Positions 8,326 through 19,497 of a stretch of 64,000 bases of DNA are shown one piece after another. The translations under genes were made by a program, and so were the position numbers. The stretch lies in the NCBI GenBank assembly GCA_011525295.1, contig WTGV01000026.1, positions 62,001 through 126,000 of the forward strand, read 5' to 3'. Source of the stretch: Pseudomonadales bacterium (GTDB lineage Bacteria > Pseudomonadota > Gammaproteobacteria > Pseudomonadales > Azotimanducaceae). The stretch's first letter is position 1; the number at the start of each line of letters is the position of its first letter. A model generated the notes under the pieces. It was given only the letters and a program-made list of their open reading frames with translations, searched no databases and was not told the origin of the DNA.

Positions 8326-10269
8326 CTAGCGATGAAACTTTAGTTTACCACGGCGAAATTCGTGTCGTTTTTGCCGAGGTTTCGATTCGATCAAGTCGAC
8401 GCGACACAACTCAACATCCACAGAAACAACTACTACTTGTAGACGTTCGCCTAAACGATATTCGACCCCGCTGCGCGTTCCTTGCATCACCGGTCCCTGA
8501 GCAACATAGTAGTCGTCTCCGAGGTCAGTCACGTGAATTAACCCAGAAACACAGTAATGATCGAGCTCTACGAATATCCCAAACTCCTCCACTCCAGAAA
8601 TAACACCACCAAATGTCTTACCACTCATCTTCTTCAGCAATCGACACTTTAACCAAAGGTCGACTTTGCGGGAAACACTTGTGGCGCGACGTTCACACTC
8701 AGATAAGTCTTCGCCCAAGTAGGCAAGTTCTGGGTCTCTCTTTAATTTCTCTCTCGAAGACTTCAATGTAGTCTTGATTAATCTGTGGAGATGGAGATCG
8801 GCATATCGACGTATCGGAGAGGTGAAGTGTGCATATTCAGTTAATGCAAGACCAAAGTGTTGGTTTTTAAGAAACGAATATCTTGCTTGATGCATTGCTC
8901 GTAGTACTTGTAGCTCCCATATCCATGAATCTTTGCTCAACCGGCGGAGTTCATTTAGCAAATACTGAATCTTCTGAGAATTGCACTCCCCGAGATCAAA
9001 TTTGCATCTGTGGGACTGGTGTAGCGTAGATTGCAACTCTTTGAGTGCTTCTGGACGAGGACTCGTGTGCACTCTATAGAGGGGATTGAGATTGTTCTTT
9101 TGTAGATGTTGCGCGGCGCAAACGTTCGCTAAGATCATGGCTTCTTCGATCATCTGATGGGCTTCGTTTTGTCGCACCGCAACGACTTCAATCGGCTCGC
9201 CGTTCTGCACTTTTACTGTTGTCTCTCGAGACGTAAAGTCTAGTGCACCACGCTGTTCGCGCTTTTGGCGCACTACACGGAACGCTTGGTAGAAAGCCTT
9301 TAGCGATGCATTTATCGCAGGCGCGCGATCGCGCAACTCTTCACCGCGGCATACAGAAACTGTCTCCGAGTAAGTCAGACGCCCAGCACTCCGAATCACC
9401 GCTTCGTAAAACTTAAACTCTTCGGTGTTACCTGCTGTGGTTAGTTGCATTTCGCACACCAAGACCAATCGATCTAGATCGGGTTTGAGCGAACAAATGC
9501 CGTTGGATAAGTCCTCCGGCAACATAGGTACGACTCGATCCGGTAGATACACTGAATTTCCACGTCGTCTTGCTTCTCTGTCTAGCTCGTCATTGGGATA
9601 GACGTAGTGTGCGACATCAGCAATAGCTACCAACATGCGCCAACCGCCAGCAGTCTGAGGCTCAACATACACTGCGTCGTCGAAGTCTTTCGCTGATTCT
9701 CCGTCGATGGTTACGAACGGGAATTTGCGCAAATCAACGCGATCCTGCACGGACTGTTCACTTATGAACTCCGAGAATTTTTTGCGCTTTGGATTCCAAG
9801 GATCACCGTGTGGTACTTCATACGCTGTGAGAAGCGCTAATGCCGCACGGCTCGCTTCATCTTCTGCTGGAATCTTGGCAACAACCTTACCGTAATAGTG
9901 GTCTATATCGACTTCATCGATTGTTATAGTTAAGATTTCGCCGTCAGTTAGGCCTTTGCTGCCTCGTATCAGAATGTTGGGAGGAGAATATGGCGTTAGC
10001 GATCGAAAATGCCAATGACCCCTAGCGTATTCAGCTACGCCGGTGTACTGACGATCGAAGAAAGAAGGTAACTGTTCTAACCGTTGAGTTCGGCGCGACA
10101 ATTGGTATTTACCACGTTGATCGCAAACGACCGTTTCGGTGTTCTCAAGGGACTGTAATACGTCCGCAAGATTCTGCGGTGCCGTAAAATTTTCTGCTAG
10201 TTGGGCATAACTCAGTGAACTCGATTTCTTCAGTAAACTAAGAACGCGGCTAGGAGTAGCACGTTTCAA
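8326..10269 (-). CDS. rnr: Ribonuclease R
   Basis: RNase R is a processive 3'-5' exoribonuclease of the RNB family that degrades structured RNA. The order is an N-terminal winged-helix segment (about 1-60), a cold-shock-like segment, the RNB catalytic domain with the acidic cluster DGESAKDFDDAVYV (about 190-205), and a C-terminal S1 domain (GGVISGVEEFGIFVEL). At 647 residues it is shorter than the roughly 800-residue E. coli enzyme and lacks most of the long basic C-terminal tail. The frame opens with TTG at 10267-10269; no good ribosome site is visible, so the start is uncertain. Gene order rnr-rlmB is conserved. Confidence 0.93.
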   Translation of the reverse strand: MKRATPSRVLSLLKKSSSLSYAQLAENFTAPQNLADVLQSLENTETVVCDQRGKYQLSRRTQRLEQLPSFFDRQYTGVAEYARGHWHFRSLTPYSPPNILIRGSKGLTDGEILTITIDEVDIDHYYGKVVAKIPAEDEASRAALALLTAYEVPHGDPWNPKRKKFSEFISEQSVQDRVDLRKFPFVTIDGESAKDFDDAVYVEPQTAGGWRMLVAIADVAHYVYPNDELDREARRRGNSVYLPDRVVPMLPEDLSNGICSLKPDLDRLVLVCEMQLTTAGNTEEFKFYEAVIRSAGRLTYSETVSVCRGEELRDRAPAINASLKAFYQAFRVVRQKREQRGALDFTSRETTVKVQNGEPIEVVAVRQNEAHQMIEEAMILANVCAAQHLQKNNLNPLYRVHTSPRPEALKELQSTLHQSHRCKFDLGECNSQKIQYLLNELRRLSKDSWIWELQVLRAMHQARYSFLKNQHFGLALTEYAHFTSPIRRYADLHLHRLIKTTLKSSREKLKRDPELAYLGEDLSECERRATSVSRKVDLWLKCRLLKKMSGKTFGGVISGVEEFGIFVELDHYCVSGLIHVTDLGDDYYVAQGPVMQGTRSGVEYRLGERLQVVVVSVDVELCRVDLIESKPRQKRHEFRRGKLKFHR

Positions 10270-10464
10270 ATTGTTTGATTCTTATAACAAATTAGTCGAG
10301 AAATGTAGAAGTATTTTTATAGTTTTCATAAGTGGCTAGTGTGTGATCACTAGCCTAGATGTCGGCAAAACGCACCGAAAGCGCGAGAGTCGGCTCGGGA
10401 TTATGACCACAAATTACCGAAAATGTTCAAGAGTCTCATGCACTGAATTAACCTGTGCAATCAT

Positions 10465-10551
10465 GCCGAGGTGGTGAAATTGGTAGACACGCCAGCTTCA
10501 GGTGCTGGTGGGGGTAACCCCGTGGAGGTTCAAGTCCTCTCCTCGGCACCA
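10465..10551 (+). tRNA. tRNA-Leu (anticodon CAG)
   Basis: This is an 87-base class II tRNA. The acceptor stem GCCGAGG pairs with CCTCGGC, followed by the discriminator A and an encoded CCA at 10549-10551. The anticodon stem CCAGC/GCTGG encloses a seven-base loop with CAG in the middle. A variable arm (GGTGGGGGTAACCCCGT region) and a GGTTCAAGTCC T-arm are clear. It reads toward folE2, whose stop lies six bases further on. Confidence 0.97.
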
Positions 10552-10557
10552 ACCCAT

Positions 10558-11517
10558 TCATGTCGAGTTCGGATTTGCTTGCAGTCCACCGGGAACTCCT
10601 TTGGCGACCCAGCTAGCGACATTGTGTGCGTGCAAACTCTCAAAGTGTTCGACTCGAACGAGAAAGTCCAACAGACCTGCCGTCTCCTCTAAAGATTGCT
10701 TTAACCGACGACTCGCATCTTCGCAAAACATAGGATTTTGCCCATTGAGTAAGGCAAATTCCTGTTCATCTTCTCGTTTGACAGCTGTTTGTACCGGTGT
10801 CGCTAATGAATTCTCCACTCGATCGATTAACTCGGTGAGTGGAAAGTTTTCTGAGTGCTCCGATAGTCGGACTGTTATGTCCGCTCTGCTGCGCTGGCCA
10901 TGCGGTGTCGCAACGATTCCTTGAGTAGATCCTAGCCACCGCTTGACGTGTTTTGGTTCAACCGTGTTTGATTGCTCGAAGTCCTGCTCAAACTGCTCTT
11001 GAATGGATTGTCGTGCCAATGCAGCAGAAGCAGGGCACGTGCTCGAGTACTTGACGGTAAAACACATTTCCACAATTCTGTCTGTGGTGCTTCTAATACC
11101 GCGAATCGTACCTGGGTAACTCCCCCAACCGGCGTGGTCAGTTACCAGTGACGAGCGCCGCAACGGTCGTTCGAACGACATCTCCAAATACGCACGTGAA
11201 GAGACTTCTGAGTGAGAGTCGAGCATTTCCTGCAAGAATTGTTGTAGTGAAGCGGGAGAAAATGTCCGCGAGCGAGTTGCTTCATCCAACAACACGTACA
11301 AGCGCGACATGTGAATTCCTTTTGCTTTGGGATCAAGCAGATCAACGTACATCTGTACCGATCCGACGACTTCGCAAATCTCAGCGCCGTCTTGTACTCT
11401 TACTGGCAAACGAATTTCTCTCATTCCGACCCAGTCCAATGTCCCATGATCATGCTCTAACGAACGCATTGCAATGTCAGGCATCGGATGCTCGATATTT
11501 GAACTTTCAGCTTTCAT
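10558..11517 (-). CDS. folE2: GTP cyclohydrolase FolE2 (type IB)
   Basis: FolE2 converts GTP to 7,8-dihydroneopterin triphosphate, the first step of folate synthesis. It is unrelated in sequence to FolE and often serves when zinc is scarce. The 319-residue protein carries family motifs: VDL then KGIHMSRLYVLLDE (about 73-92), SRAYLEMSFERPLRRSSLVTDHAGWG (about 122-147) and the metal-binding Cys in SSTCPAS. The ATG at 11515-11517 is used. It is convergent with tRNA-Leu and lies just downstream of the YcaR-like gene. Confidence 0.92.
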   Translation of the reverse strand: MKAESSNIEHPMPDIAMRSLEHDHGTLDWVGMREIRLPVRVQDGAEICEVVGSVQMYVDLLDPKAKGIHMSRLYVLLDEATRSRTFSPASLQQFLQEMLDSHSEVSSRAYLEMSFERPLRRSSLVTDHAGWGSYPGTIRGIRSTTDRIVEMCFTVKYSSTCPASAALARQSIQEQFEQDFEQSNTVEPKHVKRWLGSTQGIVATPHGQRSRADITVRLSEHSENFPLTELIDRVENSLATPVQTAVKREDEQEFALLNGQNPMFCEDASRRLKQSLEETAGLLDFLVRVEHFESLHAHNVASWVAKGVPGGLQANPNST

Positions 11518-11547
11518 GAAGAATTTCGAAAATAAGAAATTAAAAGA

Positions 11548-11739
11548 TTATGACTTGGTTTTGAGTTCTTCCGCAGTCAATGTTCTTGCCTTATCGACGA
11601 TCATCACAGGGATACCGTCTTTAATTGGATATGCGAGTTTTGCTTCCCTTGACCATAGTTCACCTGTCGATTTGTGGTACTCCAGCTCGCCCTTTGTCAA
11701 GGGACAAACGAGTATCTCGAGTAGTTTTTCGTCAATCAT
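11548..11739 (-). CDS. ycaR: YcaR/Trm112-like small protein
   Basis: This 63-residue protein of the UPF0434/Trm112 family begins [21 protein letters not shown] and contains [13 protein letters not shown]. Trm112 in eukaryotes and archaea activates methyltransferases; the bacterial role is poorly defined. Only one Cys of the usual zinc-ribbon set is visible (Cys12), so metal binding may be lost. It sits between purA and folE2 on the same strand. Confidence 0.85.
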   Translation of the reverse strand: MIDEKLLEILVCPLTKGELEYHKSTGELWSREAKLAYPIKDGIPVMIVDKARTLTAEELKTKS

Positions 11740-11769
11740 ATTACAAAATTCTAAGTGCTAAAGACGTCT

Positions 11770-13077
<1,308 letters not shown>

Positions 13078-13360
13078 TCACGTAATTCAACGAATTCGGC
13101 CACTTGGGTAAATGATTGACATCGAGTACTAGAGCTGGCCACTCTAGGAAATAATCTGTTCTTTTCTAACCATAGAGTCGAACTCGACATTCACTCAATC
13201 TCAATCAAGCAAGCAAGTTTAACTGCTTGATCGCGTTCTCGAAAACAGCTAGCAGATTCAAGACTCTTATGTCCCTCAACTGCCAGCAACCTTCAAATGC
13301 TCAGCACTTACTCTATGTCGCTAGCAGAACGGGCGCGCGTAGCTACCCGCTACGAGGCTA

Positions 13361-14242
13361 CTATGGACTAATCCCCGAACCGGCATTCAAATACTTGAAA
13401 AACTCACTTGATGGGTCTAAGACCAATAGAGAACTCCCGTCTCCGAAAACGTTTACGTACGCATTGATGCTCCGATAAAACTCATAGAACTCTGTATCTT
13501 GACCGTAAGCTTCCGCGTAAATCCGAGTCGATTCGCCGTCTCCCTCACCGCGAATTTGCTCTGCTTCTTTTTCTGCGGTTGCAAGGATTGTCACTTTTTG
13601 CTTGTCGGCATCTGATTCAACGACCAATTTCTCTCGGCGTCCCTCAGCGCGGAAAGTTTCTGCTTCAATGTTCCGTTCAGATCTCATGCGCTCATAGACT
13701 TGCGTTGCAACTTCTCTTGGTAGATCAATCTTCTTGACCCTAATATCAATTACTTCGATACCGAATTCTGCTTTCATGGTCCGATCAAGTGTATTGGTGA
13801 GTTCTGCCATCAATTCTTCACGTTCGCCCGAAATGACATCAATCATGTCTCGTGTACCGATCTGATTCCGTAAACCTTCGTCGACTCGTCTCGCTAAGCG
13901 CGAGCTAGCATTTGCTTCAATACCTTGAGTTGCTTCATAGTACTGCGTGGTGTTAAAAATACGCCATTTGACGAAAGAATCCACTTCTAGAGGTTTTTGT
14001 TCACGAGTTAAATAGCGTTCCGGGTCTGAATTCAAGATCAAGACCCGACCATCAAACTTTTCTACCTGATCGACAAACGGAATCTTGAAATTCAAGCCTT
14101 CCAATTCTTTTTCGTGTTCGACTACTTCTCCAAAGCGCTTTACAATCGCTCGCTCTCGAGCATCCACAATGAAAAACGAATCAAGTGCTAGGATACCAAG
14201 GAGAATGGCGACTACAACGATAACAATTGTCTTTACGTTCAT
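13361..14242 (-). CDS. hflC: HflC, SPFH-domain regulator of FtsH protease
   Basis: HflC and HflK form a membrane complex around the FtsH protease and modulate degradation of membrane proteins. The 293-residue protein has one N-terminal membrane segment (about 5-25, IVIVVVAILLGILALDSFFIV), then the SPFH/band-7 domain with ERAIVKRFGEVV and a coiled-coil stretch rich in Arg, Glu and Ala (RSERNIEAETFRAEGRREK). It starts 12 bases after the hflK stop. Confidence 0.95.
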   Translation of the reverse strand: MNVKTIVIVVVAILLGILALDSFFIVDARERAIVKRFGEVVEHEKELEGLNFKIPFVDQVEKFDGRVLILNSDPERYLTREQKPLEVDSFVKWRIFNTTQYYEATQGIEANASSRLARRVDEGLRNQIGTRDMIDVISGEREELMAELTNTLDRTMKAEFGIEVIDIRVKKIDLPREVATQVYERMRSERNIEAETFRAEGRREKLVVESDADKQKVTILATAEKEAEQIRGEGDGESTRIYAEAYGQDTEFYEFYRSINAYVNVFGDGSSLLVLDPSSEFFKYLNAGSGISP

Positions 14243-14254
14243 TTAAGGGCCTCC

Positions 14255-15403
14255 TTAGTTTGACGTCTGTGAAGTGGTTCCACTCAACACACTTGGCAGC
14301 CCAGCTTGTTCTGCTTGACTTCGAAGTTGTTGAAGCTGATCTAATAAATCCTGTCGATCCGCAGAGTTGCGCATCAACTCGTAAAGAGGCAGTAACAAAA
14401 GATTGTTGCCACCATCGACATCAACGAGGACTTTCGCGACGTTTCGCAGAACAGTTTCCATTGCTGTGATGTACAAGCGATCTCGAGTTATCTCCTTCGC
14501 AACTTGGTACTCGGCGAGGATAGCAAGAAAACGATCTGCTTCCCCTTGGGCAAGTGCGACTACTTGTGCTCGGTAACCCTCGGCTTGGGCAATGATCTTA
14601 TCAGCTTCACCTCTTGCTTCCTGGACAACTTTTGCCCGATATGCTTCTCCTTCATTCGTAAAGCGACTTTTATCTTCTTTGGCCCGCTGTACGTCATCAA
14701 AGGAATCCTGTACTTGTGACGGTGGTCCTGCATTGTTGATGATGACCTTGTCAACTTCAATTCCAGATTGGTATCGTTCGATATAACTCTGTAATCGACG
14801 TTGTACATTTATTGCTAATACCGCACGACCTTGGGTAATAATGTTGTCTAACTCTAATCCGCCTACAACATGTCGCAACGCACTCTCTGCAGCATGTTGT
14901 AAACTCTCTACCGGTTCCCGGATCTGCACGACATAAGATTTTGGATCACCAACGTGGAATTGCACTTCTAAGTCAATCTCCACCAAATTTTCCTCTATGG
15001 TCAGCATCTGGGATTGCTGGGAAATTCGATTTACCTGCGTGACATTGATGAGCTCTACCTGATCAACAAAGCGTGGTCGCCACTGCAAGCCAGGTTGTCG
15101 AAGTTCCTCTAGTAGCTTGCCAAGACGGAGTACGACACCGCGCTCTTGTTGATCAACCGTATAAAAGCCGGATGCAAACCAAACCAAGACTGCCGCACCA
15201 AGTATCGCTGCGATTATCCAAGGAGAGAACTTAAAGCCCTTGCCACCCCCTTTCTCGCCGTCTTTTCCGCCCCCGCCAGAGAACATATTCTTAAACTGAT
15301 TTTGAATTTTTTTAAACGACTCGTCTAAGTCAGGTGGACCTTGCTGCCCGCCCTGATTCCCCCAAGGGTCTTGTTTCTTGCCGTCGTTGTCACTCCATGC
15401 CAT
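14255..15403 (-). CDS. hflK: HflK, SPFH-domain regulator of FtsH protease
   Basis: The 382-residue partner of HflC has a Gly/Lys/Gln-rich cytoplasmic N-terminus (about 1-62, including KDGEKGGGKG), one membrane segment at about 63-84, then the SPFH domain (FYTVDQQERGVVLRLGKLLEE). A long helical region (AKVVQEARGEADKIIAQAEGY) follows. HflK-HflC assemble as a periplasm-facing cage over FtsH. It lies between hflX and hflC on the same strand. Confidence 0.95.
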   Translation of the reverse strand: MAWSDNDGKKQDPWGNQGGQQGPPDLDESFKKIQNQFKNMFSGGGGKDGEKGGGKGFKFSPWIIAAILGAAVLVWFASGFYTVDQQERGVVLRLGKLLEELRQPGLQWRPRFVDQVELINVTQVNRISQQSQMLTIEENLVEIDLEVQFHVGDPKSYVVQIREPVESLQHAAESALRHVVGGLELDNIITQGRAVLAINVQRRLQSYIERYQSGIEVDKVIINNAGPPSQVQDSFDDVQRAKEDKSRFTNEGEAYRAKVVQEARGEADKIIAQAEGYRAQVVALAQGEADRFLAILAEYQVAKEITRDRLYITAMETVLRNVAKVLVDVDGGNNLLLLPLYELMRNSADRQDLLDQLQQLRSQAEQAGLPSVLSGTTSQTSN

Positions 15404-15446
15404 ATTGACTCCTGTTAAATTGATGCAACAATTTTAGATATGTACC

Positions 15447-16706
15447 CTATCCGTGCAAACGAAGTTTATAGGTCTCTACCAAGTGATCTGCTTGGTCAGC
15501 TTTGAGGTTTAAAGTAAACCGGGAACTTCCATCGCCACGAATTTCTTCATGTTCAACTACGTGCATATCGTACAAGAGAGACCGAATTTTGCCTTCATTC
15601 GGTTTCAGTTCTGTCAAGTAACGATGGTGATGGCCATAAAGGTTGTTCAAGATTTGATCCCGCAGAGCTTCGATGCCAATCCTGTTCTGGGCACTCACGC
15701 ATTTCGCATCGGTTCGTCTCGCTGCAATGTCCGGTGCGAGATCGATCTTGTTAAATACTGTGATAGTAGGCAGCTGTGCAGCTCCGATTTGTTCAAGAGT
15801 TGATTTCACCGCCTGACAAATTTCATCCAGTTTGGGTTCCGTTGCATCAAGTACGTGTAAGAGTAGGTCCGCCCTTGTAACTTCTTCCAATGTAGACCGA
15901 AAAGCAGCTACTAACTCCACGGGTAAATCTCGTATAAAGCCTACTGTGTCCACTAACAAGATTTCTTGTTCGGTCGAGGTCTCAAGCCTGCGGACAGTAG
16001 GATCCAATGTCGCGAACAGCCGATCATCTGCGTACACGTTCGCACGGGTAAGCGCATTGAAAAGTGTAGACTTGCCTGCATTCGTATAGCCTACTAGCGC
16101 GACAGTGGGGACTCGTTTCCGAGTTCGTTGTTGTCGTTGTCTATTCCGTTGCTGTTGCACTTTCTTGAGTCGCGTTTGAGTGACTTGCACGCGTTTCTGA
16201 AGCATGCGTTTATCGAGCGAAATCTGCGTTTCACCAACTCCTCGCAAGCCAATCCCGCCCCGTTGCCGATCCAAGTGTGTCCATCCGCGAACTAACCTCG
16301 ACTGAGCATGAGACAGCATCGCTAGCTCTACTTGAAGCTTACCCTCGTGGGTTTGAGCCCGGTCTTCGAAGACATGAAGAATCAATTCAGTACGCGTCAT
16401 GACTCTCACTTTGAGTTCGAGTTCCAACTTTCGTTGTTGCGACGCCGTGAGCTCATGATCAAGCACAAGCAAGTCCAGTTTTTCCAAACGAATCGCGTCT
16501 TGAAGTTCTGATACTTTCCCCGGTCCGATACAAGTTGCTGGATGTGGAGACTCGCGACGAACAGACTGTGTCTTGATGACATCTAAACCTGCTGAATCTG
16601 CTAGTTGGGAAAACTCAACTAGATCGTGGTCAGTTGCTGAATGTTTGTCAAAACGAACCGACAACAATAGCGTGCGCTCTCCTTTACTGGGACGATCAAA
16701 AAACAT
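15447..16706 (-). CDS. hflX: GTPase HflX
   Basis: HflX is a ribosome-associated GTPase that rescues and splits stalled ribosomes, especially after heat stress. The 419-residue protein shows the HflX domain with GPGKVSEL (about 61-68) and RQRGGIGLRGVGETQ (about 148-161), a coiled coil, and the G domain. In the G domain, the P-loop GYTNAGKST is at about 206-214, DTVGFI is G3 and NKIDL is G4. It begins 12 bases after miaA, leaving no room for hfq, which normally separates the two. Confidence 0.96.
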   Translation of the reverse strand: MFFDRPSKGERTLLLSVRFDKHSATDHDLVEFSQLADSAGLDVIKTQSVRRESPHPATCIGPGKVSELQDAIRLEKLDLLVLDHELTASQQRKLELELKVRVMTRTELILHVFEDRAQTHEGKLQVELAMLSHAQSRLVRGWTHLDRQRGGIGLRGVGETQISLDKRMLQKRVQVTQTRLKKVQQQRNRQRQQRTRKRVPTVALVGYTNAGKSTLFNALTRANVYADDRLFATLDPTVRRLETSTEQEILLVDTVGFIRDLPVELVAAFRSTLEEVTRADLLLHVLDATEPKLDEICQAVKSTLEQIGAAQLPTITVFNKIDLAPDIAARRTDAKCVSAQNRIGIEALRDQILNNLYGHHHRYLTELKPNEGKIRSLLYDMHVVEHEEIRGDGSSRFTLNLKADQADHLVETYKLRLHG

Positions 16707-16718
16707 ATTTCGAGTTTC

Positions 16719-17693
16719 TCAACTTACAGCTGACCGGACACCTAAGGATTCGATTTGCGCATACATTGTGTTTAGCGTTGAAGATGAGTGAAGTTCATTG
16801 TAGTTTGGTAACGTCGACCAGTTTCGAAGCCACGTCATTTGTCGGCGGATCAAACCCCGGTTCGCGACCAATATTCGTTCTTTAAGTGCTTCGGTGATTG
16901 CGCTATCTGGACACACGTCAAAGTGCTCCCAGAGCTGCCGATATCCCACGGTACGCATTGAACTGGTCGAGGCTGACAATCCAGGTCGTTGGCGAAGTCG
17001 TTTTACTTCATCCGCGAAACCTGCTGTCAACATATCTTCCAGTCGATCTTTAACGCGTTCGTGCAGTTCCTCACGACGATGATAAGTGATCGCAAACTCG
17101 ACGTAGTCGCAACCGAGCCGGCTTGTTGCCGGGAAACCGGCATTTTCTCTTAAGAACTGTGTCATCGGTACGCCAGTCTGTGAAAATATCTCCAGCGCGC
17201 GCTCAATTCTTGGATAGTTGTTTGGATGTATCTTGTCGCAGGCTTTTGGATCTATTGATTGTAATTCCTTATGAAGGGCTGGTACTCCGGATACCTCTGC
17301 GCGGTCGCGTAGCTGCTTACGAAACTCTGGGTCTCGAGGAGGTAATGGAGCTATCCCTTCTCGGAACGCCTTGAAGTACATCATGGTGCCGCCCACTAAA
17401 AGCGGAGTTTTATTCTCAGCAAAACTCTCATGCACGGCTGCTTCCGCTTCTCGGATAAACTCACTGACAGTAAAACTCGTTTCTGGTTCCACAATATCGA
17501 CCAATGCGTGAGGATATTTCCGAAGTATCGATGGAGTTGGTTTCGCCGTACCGATGTTCATGCCACGGTAAACCATCGCCGAGTCCACGCTGATGAGTGC
17601 AAGGTCATAGCGATCTGCTAACTCGACAGCTAGCTCGGTTTTGCCGCTTGCAGTAGGTCCTAAAAGACCGAGTACGCAGCGTTTTACGGTCAC
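16719..17693 (-). CDS. miaA: tRNA dimethylallyltransferase MiaA
   Basis: MiaA transfers dimethylallyl to N6 of A37 in tRNAs that read codons starting with U. The 324-residue protein has the P-loop GPTASGKTE (about 12-20), the Asp-containing SVDSAMVYRGMNIGTAKP (about 35-52) and LVGGTMMYFKA. It uses a GTG start at 17691-17693, 28 bases downstream of mutL on the same strand. Confidence 0.96.
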   Translation of the reverse strand: MTVKRCVLGLLGPTASGKTELAVELADRYDLALISVDSAMVYRGMNIGTAKPTPSILRKYPHALVDIVEPETSFTVSEFIREAEAAVHESFAENKTPLLVGGTMMYFKAFREGIAPLPPRDPEFRKQLRDRAEVSGVPALHKELQSIDPKACDKIHPNNYPRIERALEIFSQTGVPMTQFLRENAGFPATSRLGCDYVEFAITYHRREELHERVKDRLEDMLTAGFADEVKRLRQRPGLSASTSSMRTVGYRQLWEHFDVCPDSAITEALKERILVANRGLIRRQMTWLRNWSTLPNYNELHSSSTLNTMYAQIESLGVRSAVS

Positions 17694-17721
17694 AATCTAC
17701 TCAGATCAAGCGTGTTGCTTG

Positions 17722-19497
17722 TTATCGACCTCGAAGAAATTCGTTGTCCAAGAACTTCATTGATTGCACCCGAAACGTTGGTCTTCCATGATTACACTGG
17801 CCCGCGTTTTCAGTTTGTTCCATATCACGGAGGAGCGCGTTCATCTCCGGAATCGACAATTTCCTGTTGAATCTGATCGCGTCGTGGCATGCGATGGTGG
17901 CCATGATTTCATTTTCTCGTGCCTTTATCGAATCGCTAGTACCTTGTTCATGAACTTCATCTAAGAGGTCCATCACCAGTTTTTTGATATCCAGATTCTG
18001 AAGCATGAAAGGCACTTCTCGCACACTTATCCCATTACTGTCAGATACTTCCAAAATCAATCCAAGATCAGCAAACATAGATTGATGTTTTCGCGCGACT
18101 TCAGCATCTTGACCACTCACTGAAAATTCCACCGGGATGAGAAGTCGTTGCGAAATTCGTTCGCGCGCATCTCGGGCTTTTTTCATCTTTTCATAAACGA
18201 CACGTTCGTGTGCGGCGTGCATATCAACAATTACGAGACCCTCAGCATTCTCGGCGAGTACGTACGCACCGTGTAACTGAGCTAACGCATACCCCATGGG
18301 CGGAATCTCACTTGACTCGGTTGGCGTCGTAGTGCTTTCGCCGTCATTTCGCCGGGCTCGCGAGATTGGTTTGGTAGGAGTGGGAGTTGGACCGTGTTCA
18401 AACTTTAAGGTGGTTTGTTGATGGGTTTCGAGTTCCTGGCCGAAGGGACTTCTGACTTGTGTCTGCGTCGGATCAAATTCCAAATGTGTGGGAGCGTCCG
18501 TGCCAACACTCTTTAAACGATGGTGCATACCAGACATTAAGAAATCGTGCACTCGACGAGCTTCGCGAAAACGCACTTCTCGCTTGGTTGGGTGTACATT
18601 CACGTCGACAGATTCCGGATCGAGCGTAAGATTGAGTACAAACACTGGGTGTCGACCGTGAAACATCACATCGTGATATCCTTTGCGAATCGCATGCGCC
18701 ATTAAGCGATCATTGACTGGCCGACCGTTGACGAAGAAATATTGCCGCGTTGCAGTACTACGTGTGTGGGTAGGTAATCCCACCCATCCTGTTAGACACA
18801 TGTCATCTCGCCGCAAATCAATTTGAATTGACTCATCCATGAAAGAGAGTCCAAGAACCTTGGCGATCCGATCATTCGGTACGTCCACTGCGGGCAATTT
18901 TTCAATGTCGCGACCGTCATTGGTCAGTCGAAAGGAACACTGAGGATGCATGATCGAAAGGACTCGAACAACACTTGCCACATGTCCAATTTCCGTGCGA
19001 GGTTGTTTAAGAAATCGTCTGCGTACGGGGGTGTTAAAAAAGAGATCAGTCACATCCACCGTCGTACCTGCATTCCTCGTGGAGGGACTGAAGTCGACCT
19101 CTACGCTACCATCTACTGCAAGCTGCCACGCCGATTTTGCTTCTAACGTACGAGACACTATTGTCATCTTTGAAACCGCGGCTATGCTAGCTAGTGCTTC
19201 GCCTCGAAATCCCAACGTGTTAACGGAAGTCAAATCATCCGCCGTTTGAATCTTGCTCGTTGCGTGCCTTTGCACCGCTAATCGAAGATCGTCGGATTCA
19301 ATTCCTGACCCATTATCGGATACTTTTATTCGGCGGATACCACCTTTCTCAACTTCGACATGGATGTCGGTCGCGTCGGCATCAAGGCTGTTTTCAATGA
19401 GTTCCTTAACAATCGATGAAGGGCGTTCAACGACCTCGCCTGCCGCAATTTGGTTCGCAACGTGTTGGTCCAGCAAGTGGATTCGAGTTTGGACCAT
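17722..19497 (-). CDS. mutL: DNA mismatch repair protein MutL (endonuclease type)
   Basis: MutL couples MutS mismatch recognition to strand removal. The 591-residue protein opens with the GHKL ATPase (NQIAAGEVVERPSSIVKELIENSLDA, DNGSGI, TLGFRGEALASI). The C-terminal domain contains DMHAAHERVVYE, which fits the metal-binding motif DxHA(X)2E(X)4E of nicking MutL proteins, plus CNHGRPT near the end. This differs from E. coli MutL, which lacks that motif and relies on MutH. The ATG at 19495-19497 overlaps the amiB stop by one base. Confidence 0.96.
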   Translation of the reverse strand: MVQTRIHLLDQHVANQIAAGEVVERPSSIVKELIENSLDADATDIHVEVEKGGIRRIKVSDNGSGIESDDLRLAVQRHATSKIQTADDLTSVNTLGFRGEALASIAAVSKMTIVSRTLEAKSAWQLAVDGSVEVDFSPSTRNAGTTVDVTDLFFNTPVRRRFLKQPRTEIGHVASVVRVLSIMHPQCSFRLTNDGRDIEKLPAVDVPNDRIAKVLGLSFMDESIQIDLRRDDMCLTGWVGLPTHTRSTATRQYFFVNGRPVNDRLMAHAIRKGYHDVMFHGRHPVFVLNLTLDPESVDVNVHPTKREVRFREARRVHDFLMSGMHHRLKSVGTDAPTHLEFDPTQTQVRSPFGQELETHQQTTLKFEHGPTPTPTKPISRARRNDGESTTTPTESSEIPPMGYALAQLHGAYVLAENAEGLVIVDMHAAHERVVYEKMKKARDARERISQRLLIPVEFSVSGQDAEVARKHQSMFADLGLILEVSDSNGISVREVPFMLQNLDIKKLVMDLLDEVHEQGTSDSIKARENEIMATIACHDAIRFNRKLSIPEMNALLRDMEQTENAGQCNHGRPTFRVQSMKFLDNEFLRGR

